Positions 24,721 to 33,314 of a DNA stretch of 64,000 nucleotides are shown piece by piece. Every line of letters starts with the position of its first letter. Position 1 is the first letter of the stretch. A model generated the notes under the pieces. The model had not been told where the DNA came from, did no database searches, and worked only from the letters and a program-made list of their open reading frames with translations. Origin of the DNA: TK10-74A sp965217625 (GTDB taxonomy: Bacteria; Chloroflexota; Dehalococcoidia; Bin125); the NCBI GenBank assembly GCA_965217625.1, contig OZ244557.1:1550001-1614000 (forward strand), read 5' to 3'. Both the position numbers and the translations under genes were made by a program.

Positions 24721-25788
24721 TCAGTTCGTGACCCGGACGCCCGCGTCCGCCGCGTCGGCGGCCGGGACGACGGTCCCCACGCGCCAGCTCTCGACACCCG
24801 CCGCCTGGAGCCGCGCGGCGAGTTCGGCGGCGGCCGACTCGGGCAGGACGATGAGCAGACCCCCGGTCGTCTGCGGGTCGTAGAGCAGGGTGTCCTCCAG
24901 TCGCGTGAGCGGACGGGCGGCGCCGACGCGCGCGGCGAAGTAGTCGCGGTTGCGCGTCTGGCCGGCCGTATCGAGGTCGAGCGCGACGCAGGCCTCGAGG
25001 CCGGGCAGGGCGGGCAGTGCGCCGAGCGAGAGTTCGACCACGACGCCGCTGTTGGTCGCGACTTCGACGCCGTGCCCGGCGAGGCCGAAGCCGGTGATGT
25101 CGGTGAGGGCGTGCACCGGCAGCGCGCGCGCCACCTCGGCCGCCAGCTTGTTCAGGGTCGACATCTGCGCGACGGCGATCGCCTCGTGCGCCGCCGAGGC
25201 TTTCCCGTCGCGGATCGCGTTAAGCAACACCCCGGTGCCGAGTGGCTTCGTCAGCAGGATGGCGTCGCCGGGTTCCGCGCGGCCGTTGCTGAGCACGGCG
25301 TCCGGGTGCACGAGCCCGGTGACGCAGAGGCCGTACTTGGGCTCTCGATCGATGATCGTGTGGCCACCCGCGACGGCGCCCCCGGCTTCGCGCACCTTGC
25401 TCGCGCCGCCTTCGAGCACCGCGACGATCGTCTCCACCGGCAGGTCGCTGGGGAACGCGGCGATGTTGAGGGCGAAGAGCACGTCGGCGCCCATGGCGTA
25501 AATGTCGTTGAGGGCGTTGGCCGCGGCGATCTGACCGTACTGGAACGGGTCATCGACGGTGGGGGCGAAGAAGTCGAGCGTCTGCACGATCGCCTGGTCG
25601 GCGTTGAGCCGGTACACGGCTGCATCGTCGGGCTGGTGCAGGCCGACCAACAGCTCGGGATGCTCATGCTGCGGAAACTGATGTCCAAGCGCGCGCACGA
25701 CCTGCGCGAGGGCCGCCGGCCCGTACTTCGACGCTCAACCGCCGCAGGTCGCGAGGTCGGTCAGCCGGATCTTCTCGTGCTGGGCCAC
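24721..25788 (-). CDS. selD: Selenide, water dikinase, with in-frame UGA read as selenocysteine
   Basis: A 355-residue SelD, making selenophosphate from selenide and ATP. The frame is open from GTG 25788 (AAGGAG upstream) to the stop at 24721 except for one TGA at 25737-25735, codon 18. The sequence around it, CGG-U-ASKYGP, aligns with the SelD catalytic block GCGCK of E. coli: the TGA sits at the catalytic Cys17 position and Lys21 matches Lys20. Downstream are DDAAVYRL, AANALNDIYAMGAD, AGGHTIIDREPKYGL and DITGFGLAGHG, all SelD hallmarks. A GGGCC-GGC-GGCCC hairpin begins 13 bases after TGA. A conventional start at GTG 25698 would lose the active site. selA, selB and tRNA-Sec are not in the window. 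Confidence 0.9.
25710..25722 (-). promoter_or_regulatory. Candidate bacterial SECIS hairpin in selD
   Basis: In the mRNA, UGA is followed by 12 bases and then GGGCC-GGC-GGCCC, a 5-bp stem with a G-containing three-base loop. Bacterial SECIS elements lie immediately downstream of the UGA with a short upper stem-loop at about this distance, so this is the element expected for SelB-dependent decoding. Confidence 0.55.
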
Positions 25789-25843
25789 CGCCACCTCCTT
25801 CCCGGCACACGCGTGCGGGTCGCACGACCCGGGGAGGACGCCC

Positions 25844-25849
25844 AGCATA
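25844..25849 (-). promoter_or_regulatory. -10 element TATGCT
   Basis: TATGCT on the minus strand, 55 bases before GTG 25788 of selD, in the gap after the acyl-CoA dehydrogenase-like gene. Confidence 0.35.
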
Positions 25850-25874
25850 CCGGGCAGTCGGCGCCGGGGCGGAG

Positions 25875-27059
25875 TTACGCGTCGTCCAGGGCGGCGCGGG
25901 CGATCATCTCCAGCCCGCGGGGAGTGATGGGCGGGTTGGCCAGGGGGCCGCGGACGTCGCGGTAGTAGCGCTCCAGCGGCTCGCTGCGCTGGAACGAGAC
26001 CCCGCCGACCACCCGCATGCAGCGATCGACGATCGCCACGGCCAGGTCCGTGACGCGCAGCTTCGCGGCCGCGACGCGCGGCGCCAGCCGGGTGCGCTCG
26101 GCGTCGGGCGCGTCCGTGGCGGCGGCGGCGTCCCAGGCCTCGGCGGCGCCGAACAGCACGGCCTGCGCGGTGAAGACATCGGCATCGATGCGGCCGATCT
26201 CGTGCCGGACGTAGGGCAGCGTCGCGATCGGCGCGCCCAGACCGGTGGGCCGCCGGGTGCGCGCGAACTCGACGGTGTAGTCGCGCGCCGCCTCCGCAAC
26301 GCCCAGGCTCGCGGCCGAGACGAGCAGCGCGAACCAGGCGAAATCGTGGTGCGCCTGCCCGCGCTCGCCGGGCGCGTGGCGCACGAGGAAGTCGCCCGCC
26401 TCGACGGGCGTGTCCTCGAAGTAGACATCGTGGGAGCCGGTGCCGCGCATGCCCAGCGCGTCCCACGTTTCGGCGACACGGATGCCGCCGCGGTCGCGCG
26501 GGATGATGGCGCGGCCGAGTTCGTTGCTGCCGTCGTCGAAGCGGGCGGCGGTGAGGAGGTAGGCCAGCACGGGCGCGAGCGTGGAGAACGTCTTGCGGCC
26601 GGTCAGCCGCCAGCGCCCGTCGCCGTCGGGACGGAAGGCGGAGGTGGGCAGCCCGCCGCCCTGGAACGACCCGAGTTCCGGCTCCGTCACGACGGAGTTG
26701 ATCGTCGCGCCATCGCGCACGACCGACTCGAAGACGCGCGCGCGCAGATCCGCCGGCCAGGAGGCCCGCGCCACTTCTTGGCCCACCGTCATCAGGTGCA
26801 TGCCCACGCCGTAGGCGGTCGAGCCGTCGGCGCGGGCGATGGCGCGCTGCGCGTAGACGATGTCGGTCAGGCCATGGCCACCCCCGCCGATCTCGGAGGG
26901 CAGCGGCGCGGCCATATAGCCGATCGCGCGCAGCGCTTCGAAGTTCTCGAAGAAGAACCCGCCGCTGCGGTCGAGTTCGGCCGCTCGCTCCGCGAAGCCG
27001 GGAAGGAGCGGCGCGATCGCGTCGAGCAGGCGCGTTTGGGAGGCGGTCTTGGCGTGCAT
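25875..27059 (-). CDS. Acyl-CoA dehydrogenase superfamily protein
   Basis: A 394-residue flavoprotein of the acyl-CoA dehydrogenase fold. Seen are the N-terminal helical domain, LPSEIGGGGHGLTD, the middle-domain VVTEPELGSFQGG and WRLTGRKTFST strands, and a C-terminal helix with MRVVGGVSFQRSEPLERYYRDVRG. The usual C-terminal EGT catalytic Glu motif is not seen, so it may be closer to the HsaA/DszC-like monooxygenase branch or act as an atypical dehydrogenase. ATG 27059 has no Shine-Dalgarno sequence; a TAGACT -10 ends eight bases before it. Confidence 0.83.
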   Translation of the reverse strand: MHAKTASQTRLLDAIAPLLPGFAERAAELDRSGGFFFENFEALRAIGYMAAPLPSEIGGGGHGLTDIVYAQRAIARADGSTAYGVGMHLMTVGQEVARASWPADLRARVFESVVRDGATINSVVTEPELGSFQGGGLPTSAFRPDGDGRWRLTGRKTFSTLAPVLAYLLTAARFDDGSNELGRAIIPRDRGGIRVAETWDALGMRGTGSHDVYFEDTPVEAGDFLVRHAPGERGQAHHDFAWFALLVSAASLGVAEAARDYTVEFARTRRPTGLGAPIATLPYVRHEIGRIDADVFTAQAVLFGAAEAWDAAAATDAPDAERTRLAPRVAAAKLRVTDLAVAIVDRCMRVVGGVSFQRSEPLERYYRDVRGPLANPPITPRGLEMIARAALDDA

Positions 27060-27067
27060 CGGCGTTC

Positions 27068-27073
27068 AGTCTA
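27068..27073 (-). promoter_or_regulatory. -10 element TAGACT, near-leaderless
   Basis: TAGACT on the minus strand, then eight bases to ATG 27059, with no ribosome-binding site between. Confidence 0.45.
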
Positions 27074-27129
27074 CGGGTGTGTCGTCGTGACGGCGGCAAG
27101 GCCCGCGTCGGACGGCTGGGGCCGGACCC

Positions 27130-28317
27130 TCACGGGGAGAAGTCCCCCAGGCTGTGGCGTGCGCTCATCGCGCGCAGCCGGGCAAGGCCGCCGCCCGACT
27201 CGCGCAGCACCCGCAGCTCCCGGAACCAGCGCTCCAGCGGCAGGTCGGCGCTGAGCGCCGCGGGCCCGATCGCGCCGATCGTCGCGTCAACGACCTGCTC
27301 GGCGGTCTGCTGCGCCACGAGCCGGGCTGCGGCGGCCGTCGCGGCGTCGGCGGCGTCGCGGGAGAGGGCGGCGGCGGCGCGCAGACTGACGTCGGCATCG
27401 GCGAGGGCCCAGCGGGTGGACTCGGAGTCGCCGGCGCGGGCCCGCTCCCGCAGCATCGATCGAGCGCCCCGGCCGACGCCCGTCAGTTGCGCCGCGAGGC
27501 AGGCATCGTGCCGGACGTGTGCGTCCGGCGCGAGCACCGGTCCGTCGCCAAGCCGGTTCTCGCTGGGGAGCCGCAGATTGCTGAGATTGAGCTCCTGCGT
27601 GTCGCGCCCCGTGGCCAGCGTGGGATAGGGCCGCCAGCGCTGGAAGCCGGCGCGCTCCGTCTCGACGATGAAGCAGGCGGCGCCCAAGGGCTGCCCCGAC
27701 TCATCCTCGGCGCGGGCGTAGACCACGCCGAAGTCGGCGACGCCGGCCTCGTCGTCGCGGCCGGCGTCCGCCACGAAGAGCTTCGTCCCGTCCAGCAGCC
27801 AGCCGCTGGACGTGCGCCGCGCGCGGATGCGCAGCCCGCCGCCGGCGTCGCTCCCGGTTGGATCGTTGAGCCAGGGGTCGTGCAGACCGACGAAGCAGCG
27901 TCGCTCGCCGCGCAGCAGGGGCAGCAGGAAGCGCTGCTGCTGCTCGGCCCTGCACGCGTAGAGGGCGGGTGGCGCCTGCGGGCCGAAGAGCCCGTAGCCG
28001 GGCGCCAGCACGCCCGCCCGATGCTGGGCCAGGTCTTCCAGGACGAGCGCCCGGGTCACGCCGTCGATTGGGGGTCCGCCCACCACCTCCGGCTCACGGA
28101 GCAGGGACAGGCCCATGGCGGCGACCTTGGGGCGCAGGTCGGCGGCGACCTCGGGCGGGAGCGCGAAGGCGTTGGGGTCGATGCGCTTCTCCCAGAGCCA
28201 CAGTTCGCGGCGGACGAAGCGGCGCACGGCCTCGCGCAGGAGGCGGCGCTCTTCCGGCGATTGGCCCTCGGGCGCTCGGTCCACCGGCACGGGCGGTTGC
28301 ATCGGCGCTGCGCTCAC
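27130..28317 (-). CDS. Acyl-CoA dehydrogenase superfamily protein
   Basis: A 395-residue member of the acyl-CoA dehydrogenase fold. An N-terminal EERRLLREAVRRFVRREL helix is followed by MGLSLLREPEVVGG and VLEDLAQHRAGVL. The middle domain has LHDPWLNDPTGSDAGGG and GWLLDGTKLFVADAG, where family members have a TEP-type substrate strand. As in the neighbouring gene, no C-terminal EGT motif is visible; the tail ends LRAMSARHSLGDFSP. Substrate unknown. It is divergent from the Liv-type binding protein gene across 81 bases. Confidence 0.8.
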   Translation of the reverse strand: MSAAPMQPPVPVDRAPEGQSPEERRLLREAVRRFVRRELWLWEKRIDPNAFALPPEVAADLRPKVAAMGLSLLREPEVVGGPPIDGVTRALVLEDLAQHRAGVLAPGYGLFGPQAPPALYACRAEQQQRFLLPLLRGERRCFVGLHDPWLNDPTGSDAGGGLRIRARRTSSGWLLDGTKLFVADAGRDDEAGVADFGVVYARAEDESGQPLGAACFIVETERAGFQRWRPYPTLATGRDTQELNLSNLRLPSENRLGDGPVLAPDAHVRHDACLAAQLTGVGRGARSMLRERARAGDSESTRWALADADVSLRAAAALSRDAADAATAAAARLVAQQTAEQVVDATIGAIGPAALSADLPLERWFRELRVLRESGGGLARLRAMSARHSLGDFSP

Positions 28318-28398
28318 AATCTCCTTCTCCGTCCACTATTCTCTGAATCTAACCGATGATCGGACCGATCCAAGTCGCACCAGATAGGGAGGACGAAC

Positions 28399-29673
28399 AT
28401 GCGCGCACCATGGGGAGAATTCTTGCAGACGGCCGTGATGGGGCGCGGACGCTGGATGCTCGTCCTGGCGCTCGTCGCCGCGGCGGGCCTGGCGGTCGCG
28501 GCGTGCGGCGGCGATGACGAACCCGACGCCGAGCCGCTCAAGATCGGCTACCTGGGCGACTTTTCCGGGCCGATTGCCGAGTTCGGGCCGGTCATACAGA
28601 CGGGCGTGGAGCTGGCCATCGAGCACATCAACGCCGCCGGCGGTGTCCTGGGCCAGCCGGTCGAGCTGGTCACGGGCGACACGCAGGTCGACACGGTGCA
28701 GGGGGTCGAGGAGGCCCGCCGCCTGGTCGATGTCGAGGGCGTGCACGCGATCGTGGGGCCGCTGTCGAGCACCGTGACGATCGCGGTGGCCGAAAGCGTG
28801 ACCGGGCCCGCGGGGGTGCCGACGGTCTCGCCATCGGCGACGTCGCCCTCCATCACCGTCGCGGACGACAATGGCTACCTCTTCCGCAGCACCATCTCGG
28901 ACGCGGCGCAGGGCGTCGTGCTGGCCGATCTGGCGTCGGATGAGGGCTACGACAACGTCGCCGTGCTCTTCCGCAACGACGCCTACGGGCAGGGCCTGGC
29001 GGACGCGTTCGAGGCCGCCTTCGACGGCACGGTCACGTCGGCGTCGATTGAGCAGGGCGCGACGAGCTACCTGTCGGAGTTGCGGGCCGCTGCCGATGGT
29101 GGCGCCAAGGTGCTGATCGCGATCGCCTTCCCCGCCGAGGCCCTGATCTTCATCCGCGAGTCGCTGGAGCACTCGATCTTCTCGGAGTTCCTGTTCGTGG
29201 ACGGCACGAAGAGCCAGGAATTGATCGATGGGATCGGCCAGGACTTCCTCAACGGCTCCAAGGGCACGGCCCCCGGGGGCGGTCCGGCCAACGCTGCGAC
29301 GAGGGCTTGGGACGCGGCCTACATTGATGCGCACGGCGAGTTGCCGGCGCTTCCGTTCGTGCGCGAGGCGTACGACGCCGTGATCGCGATCGCGCTGGCC
29401 GCGGAGCTGGCCGGTTCGACGGACGGCGCCGCCATCCGCGACGCGCTGCCGCGTGTCGCGGCGCCCGGCGGCGACGACGTGATCCCGGGCCCGGAGGGCA
29501 TCGCGATCGCCATGGCCGCCGTCGGAGACGGTGACGACGTGAACTACGAAGGCGCCGCGACGACGCTGGACTGGAACGCTGCGGGCGACGTGCTCACGGG
29601 CTTCATTCAGATCTGGCAGTACAGCGATGGCGAGCCGGTCGAGATCGACGAGGTTCCATTCGACCTGAACTAG
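28399..29673 (+). CDS. Branched-chain amino-acid-type ABC transporter substrate-binding lipoprotein
   Basis: A 424-residue type I periplasmic-binding protein (LivJ/LivK family). A signal peptide with hydrophobic core WMLVLALVAAAGLAVAACG ends in a lipobox whose Cys is residue 36. Family features are KIGYLGDFSGPIAEFG, the start of the first lobe with HINAAGGVLGQPVEL, and GVPTVSPSATSP. ATG 28399 has a strong AGGGAGGA site; an internal ATG at 28438 would also keep the signal peptide. The cognate transporter genes are on the opposite strand just downstream, with stops overlapping by four bases (CTAG, 29670-29673). Ligand could be amino acids, amides or aromatic acids. Confidence 0.9.
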   Translation: MRAPWGEFLQTAVMGRGRWMLVLALVAAAGLAVAACGGDDEPDAEPLKIGYLGDFSGPIAEFGPVIQTGVELAIEHINAAGGVLGQPVELVTGDTQVDTVQGVEEARRLVDVEGVHAIVGPLSSTVTIAVAESVTGPAGVPTVSPSATSPSITVADDNGYLFRSTISDAAQGVVLADLASDEGYDNVAVLFRNDAYGQGLADAFEAAFDGTVTSASIEQGATSYLSELRAAADGGAKVLIAIAFPAEALIFIRESLEHSIFSEFLFVDGTKSQELIDGIGQDFLNGSKGTAPGGGPANAATRAWDAAYIDAHGELPALPFVREAYDAVIAIALAAELAGSTDGAAIRDALPRVAAPGGDDVIPGPEGIAIAMAAVGDGDDVNYEGAATTLDWNAAGDVLTGFIQIWQYSDGEPVEIDEVPFDLN

Positions 29674-30740
29674 GCGGACGCGTCCGGCAGGGGCGGGCGG
29701 CCGCGCACGCGTCGCCACAGGCGTGACGCGAGGGACTCCGTGCGCAGCTCGTCGACGAAGCGGCTGATGCGCCGCTCCTCGCGCAGCAGCCCCGCCGGGC
29801 GCGCGAGGAGGAAGCCGACGATCAGCAGTCCGATGACGAGCTGACGCACCATGAAGACGCGCTCGCCCAGGAAGTCGGGCAGGTCTTCCTGGATAAGCGG
29901 GGCGCCGAACCAGACGAAGCCGACGACCAGCGCCCCCAGGACCGCGCCCCGATTGTTGCCGCTGCCGCCGACCATCAGCATCGTCCAGACCAGGAACGTG
30001 CCGAACAGGTCGGTAAACGACGTCGGTGCGATGGCGTTGACGCGGTGGGCGAAGATCGCGCCGCCGAGCCCCATGATCATCCCGCCCAGCACGAAGCTCT
30101 GCATGCGGAAGTTGACGGTGTCCTTGCCGGAGGCGCGGGCGGTGTCTTCGTTCTCGCGGATGGCGCGCAAGACGCGGCCCCAGGGCGAGCCGGTGAGGCG
30201 GCTCACGACGACGTAGACGACCGCCAGCATGACGACGGCGATGCCCAGCATCACCCAGCGGTAGTCCTCGCCGCCGGCCAGTTCGTCGAGCAAGCGGGGG
30301 ATGCCGTTGAGGCCGCGCGCGCGATTGACCAAACCTTCGACGGAATTCGCCACGCTGCGCAGGATCGCGGCGATGCCGATGGTGGCGATGGCCAGGAAGT
30401 CGCGGCGCAGGCGCAGCGTCGGCAGGCCGATGATCACGGCGAGCAGGCCGGCGGCGCACATGCCGCCCAGCCAGCCGACCGGCACGGGCAGATTCCAGCC
30501 CCCCAGGTAGTCCTCGAATGCGGGGTCGGGTGGCGGCAGCGTCAGCAGGGCGCTGGTGTACGCGCCCACCATGAAGAACGCCACGATGCCGAAGTTGAAG
30601 ACGCCCGTATAGCCCCATTGCAGGTTGAGGCCCAGCGCGACGATCGCGAAGATGGCGACCGTGGTGAGGAACCCGACGGTCCAATGCAGGCCGCCGCTGA
30701 AGCTGACGAGGGGGGCGAGGTCGATGAGCAGGGCGTCCAT
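29670..30740 (-). CDS. livM: Branched-chain amino-acid ABC transporter permease LivM
   Basis: A 356-residue inner-membrane permease with about eight to nine hydrophobic segments. The family hallmark ALGLNLQWGYTGVFNFGIVAFFMVGAYT is at residues about 35-65, with an EAA-like loop RLTGSPWGRVLRAIRENEDTARASGKD near residue 190. It pairs with LivH as the channel. It is the last gene of livG-livF-livH-livM, starting seven bases after the livH stop. A charged C-terminal tail of about 40 residues extends past the last membrane segment. Confidence 0.92.
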   Translation of the reverse strand: MDALLIDLAPLVSFSGGLHWTVGFLTTVAIFAIVALGLNLQWGYTGVFNFGIVAFFMVGAYTSALLTLPPPDPAFEDYLGGWNLPVPVGWLGGMCAAGLLAVIIGLPTLRLRRDFLAIATIGIAAILRSVANSVEGLVNRARGLNGIPRLLDELAGGEDYRWVMLGIAVVMLAVVYVVVSRLTGSPWGRVLRAIRENEDTARASGKDTVNFRMQSFVLGGMIMGLGGAIFAHRVNAIAPTSFTDLFGTFLVWTMLMVGGSGNNRGAVLGALVVGFVWFGAPLIQEDLPDFLGERVFMVRQLVIGLLIVGFLLARPAGLLREERRISRFVDELRTESLASRLWRRVRGRPPLPDASA

Positions 30741-30747
30741 GTCGGGC

Positions 30748-31650
30748 CTACACGCTCGAGCCGAAGAGCCCGCGCGGTCGCACGAGCAACATCAGGATCA
30801 GGATCACGAAGGGCACGCCGGGTTTGAGGCCCGTGTCGATCCACTCCGTCGACACCTCCTGTGAGATGCCCACCACCAGTCCGCCGATCAGCGCGCCCAG
30901 GGGGTTCCCGATCCCGCCCAGGATCGCCGCCGCGAAGAGCGGCAGGATCAGGCTGAAGCCGGCGTCGAAGCGCAGCTGCGCCTGCAACGCCAGCATGATC
31001 CCCGCGATCGCGATCAGGCCGCCGCCGACGATCCAGACCCAGCGGCGCACGCTCTCCGTCTCGATGCCGGCGATCTCGGCGAGGGCCGGGTTGTCCGCGG
31101 TGGCGCGCATCGCCTTACCCAGCTTGGTCCGGTAGAGCAGGAGGTAGACGGCGACGGACAGGAACAGCGTGAGCGCGACGATCAGGAACTGGTCGGGCTG
31201 GACCTTGATCTCCCCGGCGATCGTGACGGCCTTGTTGATGCCGGTGCTGTAGCGGGTGGGGGAGGGGCCCCAGATCATCTGCACGACGGCGCGCACCCCG
31301 ATGCCGATGCCCAGCGAGGCGACCGCCATCGTGATGATGCCGCTGCCCCGGCCGCGCAGCGGCCGGAACACGAGCCGGTCCAGGAGCAGGGCGACACCGG
31401 CCACGCCCACCATCGCGAAGAGCGCGGCGGGCAGCATCCCCCAGCCGAACGACAGCGGCCCAATCTTGCCGCCGCCGAGGCCCAGGTCGCTCACGATGAA
31501 GAGGGCCAGGAACATGCCCAGCGTCATCAGGTCGCCGTGGGCGAAGTTGGCGAACTTCATGACGCCGTAGGTCAGCGTCAGCCCGATCGCGCCCAGCCCG
31601 ATGATCGAGCCGACGATGATCCCCACGACGACCAGCTGGAGGATGTCCAT
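30748..31650 (-). CDS. livH: Branched-chain amino-acid ABC transporter permease LivH
   Basis: A 300-residue inner-membrane permease. It begins with VVVGIIVGSIIGLGAIGLTLTYGVMKFANFAHGDLMTLG, a sequence typical of LivH, and has the coupling segment TKLGKAMRATADNPALAEIAGIE. About eight membrane segments are predicted by hydrophobicity. The ATG shares one base with the livF stop (TGATG), implying coupled translation. It forms the heterodimeric channel with LivM. Confidence 0.92.
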   Translation of the reverse strand: MDILQLVVVGIIVGSIIGLGAIGLTLTYGVMKFANFAHGDLMTLGMFLALFIVSDLGLGGGKIGPLSFGWGMLPAALFAMVGVAGVALLLDRLVFRPLRGRGSGIITMAVASLGIGIGVRAVVQMIWGPSPTRYSTGINKAVTIAGEIKVQPDQFLIVALTLFLSVAVYLLLYRTKLGKAMRATADNPALAEIAGIETESVRRWVWIVGGGLIAIAGIMLALQAQLRFDAGFSLILPLFAAAILGGIGNPLGALIGGLVVGISQEVSTEWIDTGLKPGVPFVILILMLLVRPRGLFGSSV

Positions 31651-32411
31651 CAGGGGGCCTCCGGGCCGGCGTCCGCCGGCGCGGGCTCGGCCTCCTGGCC
31701 GAGGAACAGGCGCCCGACATCGGCGTTGTCCAACAGTTCCGCGCCGCTCTGCTCCAGGACGACGCGGCCGGTGACCATCACGTAGCCGCGGTCGGAGATC
31801 GACAGCGCCTCCTTCGCGTTCTGCTCGACGATGAGCAGGGCGACGCCGGCGTCCCGCACCCGCAGCAGGCGCTCGAAGATCTCGCCGCGCATGATCGGCG
31901 AGAGGCTGGCGGTGGGCTCGTCGAGCAGGAGCAGGACGGGGTCGAGCATCAGCGCACGGCCGATCGCGAGCGCCTGCCGCTGCCCACCGGAGAGTCGCGA
32001 GGCGCGCTGGCCGGCGCGGGCGGCGAGGTCGGGGAAGAGGGCGAGCAACTCGTCGATGCGGGCGTCGAGGCCGTCCTCGCGCGCGTAGCCGCCCATCTCC
32101 AGGTTCTCCCGCACGCTGAGCGAGGGGAACACGTTGTCCGTCTGCGGCACGAACGACGCGCCGGCCGCGACCATCTGCGGGGCGGAGTGCGCGCTGACAT
32201 CGCGATCGCGGAAGCGGACCGTGCCGTGCATGGGGCGGATCGCGCCGAAGATCGCCTTGAGCAAGGTGGACTTGCCGGCCCCGTTCGGGCCGATGATCGT
32301 GACGATCTCCCCCGCGCCGATGCGCAAGTCCACGTCGTGGATGATCTCCACGTCGCCGTAGCCGGCGCGCAGCCCCGTTGTGCTCAGCAGTGTGCTCAGC
32401 AGTGCGCTCAC
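31650..32411 (-). CDS. livF: Branched-chain amino-acid ABC transporter ATPase LivF
   Basis: A 253-residue ABC ATPase. Walker A is GPNGAGKS (residues 41-48), signature RLSGGQRQ, Walker B LLLLDEPTASLSP and switch EQNAKEAL, as in LivF. GTG 32411 is chosen because it overlaps the livG stop (GTGA), a standard coupling arrangement; longer readings upstream run into livG. The C-terminus is a Pro/Ala/Glu-rich tail after VGRLFLGQEAE. Confidence 0.92.
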   Translation of the reverse strand: MSALLSTLLSTTGLRAGYGDVEIIHDVDLRIGAGEIVTIIGPNGAGKSTLLKAIFGAIRPMHGTVRFRDRDVSAHSAPQMVAAGASFVPQTDNVFPSLSVRENLEMGGYAREDGLDARIDELLALFPDLAARAGQRASRLSGGQRQALAIGRALMLDPVLLLLDEPTASLSPIMRGEIFERLLRVRDAGVALLIVEQNAKEALSISDRGYVMVTGRVVLEQSGAELLDNADVGRLFLGQEAEPAPADAGPEAP

Positions 32412-33178
32412 CGGTACTGGCTCCCGAGGTACGCCTCCTGGACGGTGGCGTTGGCGAGCACGGCCGATGGGGGCCCTTCGACGAGCACCCGTCCGCCGGT
32501 CATCACGATGACGGGGTCGCAGATGCGCGCGACGAGGTCCATATCGTGCTCGATGAGCAGGAAGGTGACGCCCATCTCGTCGCGCACGCGCGCGATGTGG
32601 TCGGTGAGCCGCCGCGCGAGCGTGGGGTTGACCCCGGCGCCGGGCTCGTCGAGCAGGATCATGCGGGGCCGCGACATCAGCGCGCGCGCCAACTCCAGCA
32701 GTTTGCGCTGGCCGCCGGAGAGGCTGCCGGCGGGGTCGCGCATCAGTGGCGCGAGCTCCACCAACTCCAGCACTTCGCGGGCCCGGGCCACGTTCGCCGC
32801 TTCCTGCCGCCTGACGAGCCCTGGTCGCAGCAACGGCCCCCAGAGTCGTTCGCCGCTCTGACCGCCGGGCACGAGCAGCAGATTCTCCAGCACCGACAGG
32901 GAGGCGAGCTCCTGGGGGATCTGGAACGTGCGCGTCAGCCCGCGCCGAAAGATGCGATGCGGCGGCGCTCCCGTGATGTCGTGGCCGTCGAAGCGCACGC
33001 GACCGCCGTCGCCGCGCAGGAAGCCGGCGATGCAGTTGAAGCAGGTCGTCTTGCCGGCCCCGTTGGGGCCGATCAGGCCGGTGACGGTGCCCGCCTCGAC
33101 GTGGAAGCTCGCGCCGTCGACGGCGCGGTGCCCGCCGAACTGCTTGATCAGCGACTGGACCTCGAGCAGGGCGGTCAT
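32408..33178 (-). CDS. livG: Branched-chain amino-acid ABC transporter ATPase LivG
   Basis: A 256-residue ABC ATPase. Walker A is GPNGAGKT (residues 37-44), then TRTFQIPQ, the LivG-typical Q-loop stretch, signature SLSGGQRK, Walker B ILLDEPGAGVNP and the HDMDLV switch. ATG 33178 (MTALLEVQSL) is preferred since the extra upstream residues are Arg/Pro-rich and unlike the family. It is the first gene of the liv operon. A TAGCCT -10 candidate lies at 33256-33261. Confidence 0.92.
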   Translation of the reverse strand: MTALLEVQSLIKQFGGHRAVDGASFHVEAGTVTGLIGPNGAGKTTCFNCIAGFLRGDGGRVRFDGHDITGAPPHRIFRRGLTRTFQIPQELASLSVLENLLLVPGGQSGERLWGPLLRPGLVRRQEAANVARAREVLELVELAPLMRDPAGSLSGGQRKLLELARALMSRPRMILLDEPGAGVNPTLARRLTDHIARVRDEMGVTFLLIEHDMDLVARICDPVIVMTGGRVLVEGPPSAVLANATVQEAYLGSQYR

Positions 33179-33255
33179 TGGGAAGGCATCGTTCGGGCCG
33201 CCCCCGCGGGGTAGGGTGCGAGTGCGTCGCGGGGCCCGGGGCCGGCGCGGCCGAC

Positions 33256-33261
33256 AGGCTA
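33256..33261 (-). promoter_or_regulatory. -10 element TAGCCT before livG
   Basis: TAGCCT on the minus strand, 77 bases before ATG 33178, in the divergent gap with the DUF885 gene. Confidence 0.35.
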
Positions 33262-33314
33262 CCACAGCGCCCGTCCGATCGCCGGGGACGCGGGAGCTGC
33301 GCAGAGGAGCGCGG

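Noticed and set aside
24721..25698. SelD as a truncated gene starting at 25698 or a frameshifted gene
   Set aside because: Both sides of the TGA are in the same frame with SelD sequence, the codon falls on the catalytic Cys place and a hairpin follows; Sec decoding is simpler.
25735..27099. 454-codon frame on the minus strand overlapping the acyl-CoA dehydrogenase-like gene
   Set aside because: Only its last 17 codons are real (selD N-terminus); the rest is an out-of-frame shadow.
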